Positions 33,253 to 34,279 of a stretch of 34,279 nt of DNA are shown piece by piece. A program made the translations under genes and the position numbers. How positions within the stretch are numbered: position 1 is the first letter of the stretch; each line of letters opens with the position of its first letter. Under the pieces are notes generated by a model. The model was not told the DNA's origin. It did no database searches and saw nothing but the letters and a program-made list of their open reading frames with translations. This stretch comes from Ignavibacteria bacterium. Its GTDB lineage: Bacteria; Bacteroidota; Ignavibacteria; Kapaibacteriales; UBA961. The stretch is taken from NCBI GenBank assembly GCA_016873735.1, contig VGWD01000003.1, positions 100,207 to 134,485 on the forward strand, read 5' to 3'.

Positions 33253-33983
33253 GCTTGTATTCTTTGTAATGCTTTTTGATAATCGTGCATTGTATCTATG
33301 CCAAATCCATCATATTCTATTGGAACGCATAAAAAACGTTTGCCATTCTCCATTAAACGCAATTGTTCAAGTTTTTCGATTGATTCATAGTTACTTTCCT
33401 TCAATTCAGTAAAACATTTCAGCGTATGTTCTTTATAGGAGTAAATGCCAATGTGTTTTTTATATGCTTTAAGATTGAATTCAAGTTCATCTCTAAAGAA
33501 TGGTATTGGTGATCGAGAAAAATACAATGCTATATCATGCTGGTCAGTAACAACTTTCACAGATGCAGAAGAAAGCATTTCTTCCGAATCCTTGAAAAAT
33601 GTCACACCGGTACAAACATCAACATCATTCTTGATATGACTATGTATAATTGACTCAATATGTTCACTACATAGAAATGGTTCATCTGCTTGTACATTTA
33701 CAATCAAGTCTGCTATTACTTGATTTATAGTATAAGCTTCATACACCCTATCCGTGCCGGATGCATGATGATCTCCTGTCATGATTACTTTTGCTCCAAA
33801 CAATGCACAATGTTCTACAATATCATTATTATCTGTGGCTATAATTACATCAGAAAAGAGTGAAACCTTTTTGCAGTTCGAATAGACATGGTGAAGTAAT
33901 GATTTGTCTCCGAGTGGCATAAGGAGTTTACCCGGCAAGCGGGTTGATTGCAATCGTGCGGGTATGATACATATAACGTTCAT
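33249..33983 (-). CDS. kdsB: 3-deoxy-manno-octulosonate cytidylyltransferase
   Basis: KdsB activates Kdo with CTP as CMP-Kdo for the inner core of LPS. The 244-residue product has IIPARLQSTRLPGKLL, IATDNNDI, MTGDHHASGTDRV and VNVQADEPF, the expected motifs, and ends with LRLMENGKRFLCVPIE and FGIDTMHDYQKAL. The length is typical (about 245-255). It overlaps cmk by 4 nt and begins 13 nt after the small upstream gene. Its presence shows a Gram-negative, LPS-type envelope. Confidence 0.97.
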   Translation of the reverse strand: MNVICIIPARLQSTRLPGKLLMPLGDKSLLHHVYSNCKKVSLFSDVIIATDNNDIVEHCALFGAKVIMTGDHHASGTDRVYEAYTINQVIADLIVNVQADEPFLCSEHIESIIHSHIKNDVDVCTGVTFFKDSEEMLSSASVKVVTDQHDIALYFSRSPIPFFRDELEFNLKAYKKHIGIYSYKEHTLKCFTELKESNYESIEKLEQLRLMENGKRFLCVPIEYDGFGIDTMHDYQKALQRIQA

Positions 33984-33996
33984 AATATCGGGTAAC

Positions 33997-34239
33997 CTAA
34001 ACTACATGACCTTGAAGATTAACGAGAATATTCATTGCTTCTTCGCGTGAATCACATGGAACATGCAAGTGGACTTTATTATCCTTATTGATCAAGTTGC
34101 CAAATGATCCGGTGGCAACAGCATCTAGTATACCTGGAAAAACAGTGCTATAGAAAGCCGCATCATTTTCAGTTGGAAAGTCCATCGACAAAACATTCCC
34201 TTTGAACAGAATACGGCTGAATCCGAATAAGAAAGCCAT
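33997..34239 (-). CDS. Hypothetical 80-residue protein
   Basis: Not recognised. It starts at ATG 34239 and runs to a stop 13 nt before kdsB, so it is the first gene of this minus-strand run in the window. The product has no clear signal; the opening MAFLFGFSRILFKGNVLSM is moderately hydrophobic but lacks a typical cleavage site. The rest is mixed alpha/beta with a VHLHVPCDSREEAMNIL segment. Its length and position suggest it is real. No function is proposed. Confidence 0.55.
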   Translation of the reverse strand: MAFLFGFSRILFKGNVLSMDFPTENDAAFYSTVFPGILDAVATGSFGNLINKDNKVHLHVPCDSREEAMNILVNLQGHVV

Positions 34240-34256
34240 GATACGAAGTCGTATTA

Positions 34257-34264
34257 CAAAAATA
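34257..34264 (-). promoter_or_regulatory. Possible Bacteroidota-type -7 element at the head of the kdsB run
   Basis: On the minus strand the octamer is TATTTTTG, an exact match to TAnnTTTG, about 18 nt before ATG 34239. A transcript from here would have a leader of only about 10 nt. The -33 region would lie beyond the right edge, so the assignment cannot be completed. Confidence 0.25.
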
Positions 34265-34279
34265 AGGTTTTCTGCAACT

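Noticed and set aside
34245-34260. Ten bases on the minus strand equal the first part of the phage T7 promoter (TAATACGACT).
   Set aside because: The match stops after ten bases and the rest of the T7 core is missing; no T7-like polymerase is present in the window. Probably coincidence.
1-34279. CRISPR arrays, tRNA or rRNA genes, insertion sequences, phage or defence genes.
   Set aside because: Looking on both strands I saw no repeat-spacer pattern, cloverleaf-like sequence, transposase motif or terminal inverted repeat; a search with dedicated covariance and profile models would be needed to exclude small RNAs.

Overview
The window looks like chromosomal housekeeping DNA from a low-GC, Gram-negative member of the Bacteroidota/Ignavibacteria/Kapabacteria side of the FCB group; this placement is inferred. 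Supporting signs are KdsB and a TonB-dependent receptor-like protein (outer membrane with Kdo-containing LPS), several secreted proteins whose C-termini resemble FCB sorting domains, a BshB1-type bacillithiol deacetylase, MenG and NuoD (menaquinone respiration), the DOXP-pathway enzymes IspD and IspH, and weak matches to the Bacteroidota promoter -7 element. Genes are tightly packed, and many junctions are 4-nt start/stop overlaps, several using GTG or TTG starts.

Layout. (1) 1-1470, plus strand: the end of a truncated gene and an OmpA/PD40 envelope protein. (2) 7165-1471, minus strand: an operon of HAD phosphatase, membrane-anchored penicillin-acylase family amidase, trmB, aat, a two-repeat protein and a Gly/Ser/Phe-rich secreted protein. 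(3) 7281-8533, plus: a decayed acetyl-CoA hydrolase/CoA-transferase gene, meeting tail-to-tail a small hotdog thioesterase (8938-8525, minus). (4) 8991-12947, plus: mtaB-truA-tadA-rsmI-tmk, mainly tRNA and rRNA modification. (5) 19131-12950, minus: ispD, an RmlD-like reductase, two tandem 3-hydroxyacyl-CoA dehydrogenases, dtd, murB, aspartate kinase and a small protein. (6) 20473-19196, minus: an isolated nuoD with its own hairpin terminator. (7) 20707-27499, plus: two large secreted proteins, a lone sugar-type ABC permease and an acyl-CoA synthetase. (8) 34239-27489, minus: a nine-gene run of a small protein, kdsB, cmk, ispH, a two-TM peptide, bshB1, a TonB-receptor-like protein, menG, a DUF4920 lipoprotein and a tiny lipoprotein.

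How the genes fit together. RNA maturation and translation quality control recur (MtaB, TruA, TadA, RsmI, TrmB, Dtd, Aat), as do envelope and isoprenoid supply (MurB, KdsB, IspD, IspH, MenG). Acyl-CoA chemistry is scattered through the window (broken CoA-transferase, thioesterase, two dehydrogenases, AMP-forming ligase). No stretch over 300 bases is free of genes or the pseudogene.

I found no CRISPR array, tRNA, rRNA, transposon, phage or recognisable defence island. The most interesting items are the freshly decayed CoA-transferase, the orphan nuoD, the divergent Dtd, MurB and aspartate kinase motifs, the translationally coupled bshB1/receptor/menG/lipoprotein run, and the frequent non-AUG start/stop overlaps. 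I cannot honestly point to a wholly new system.
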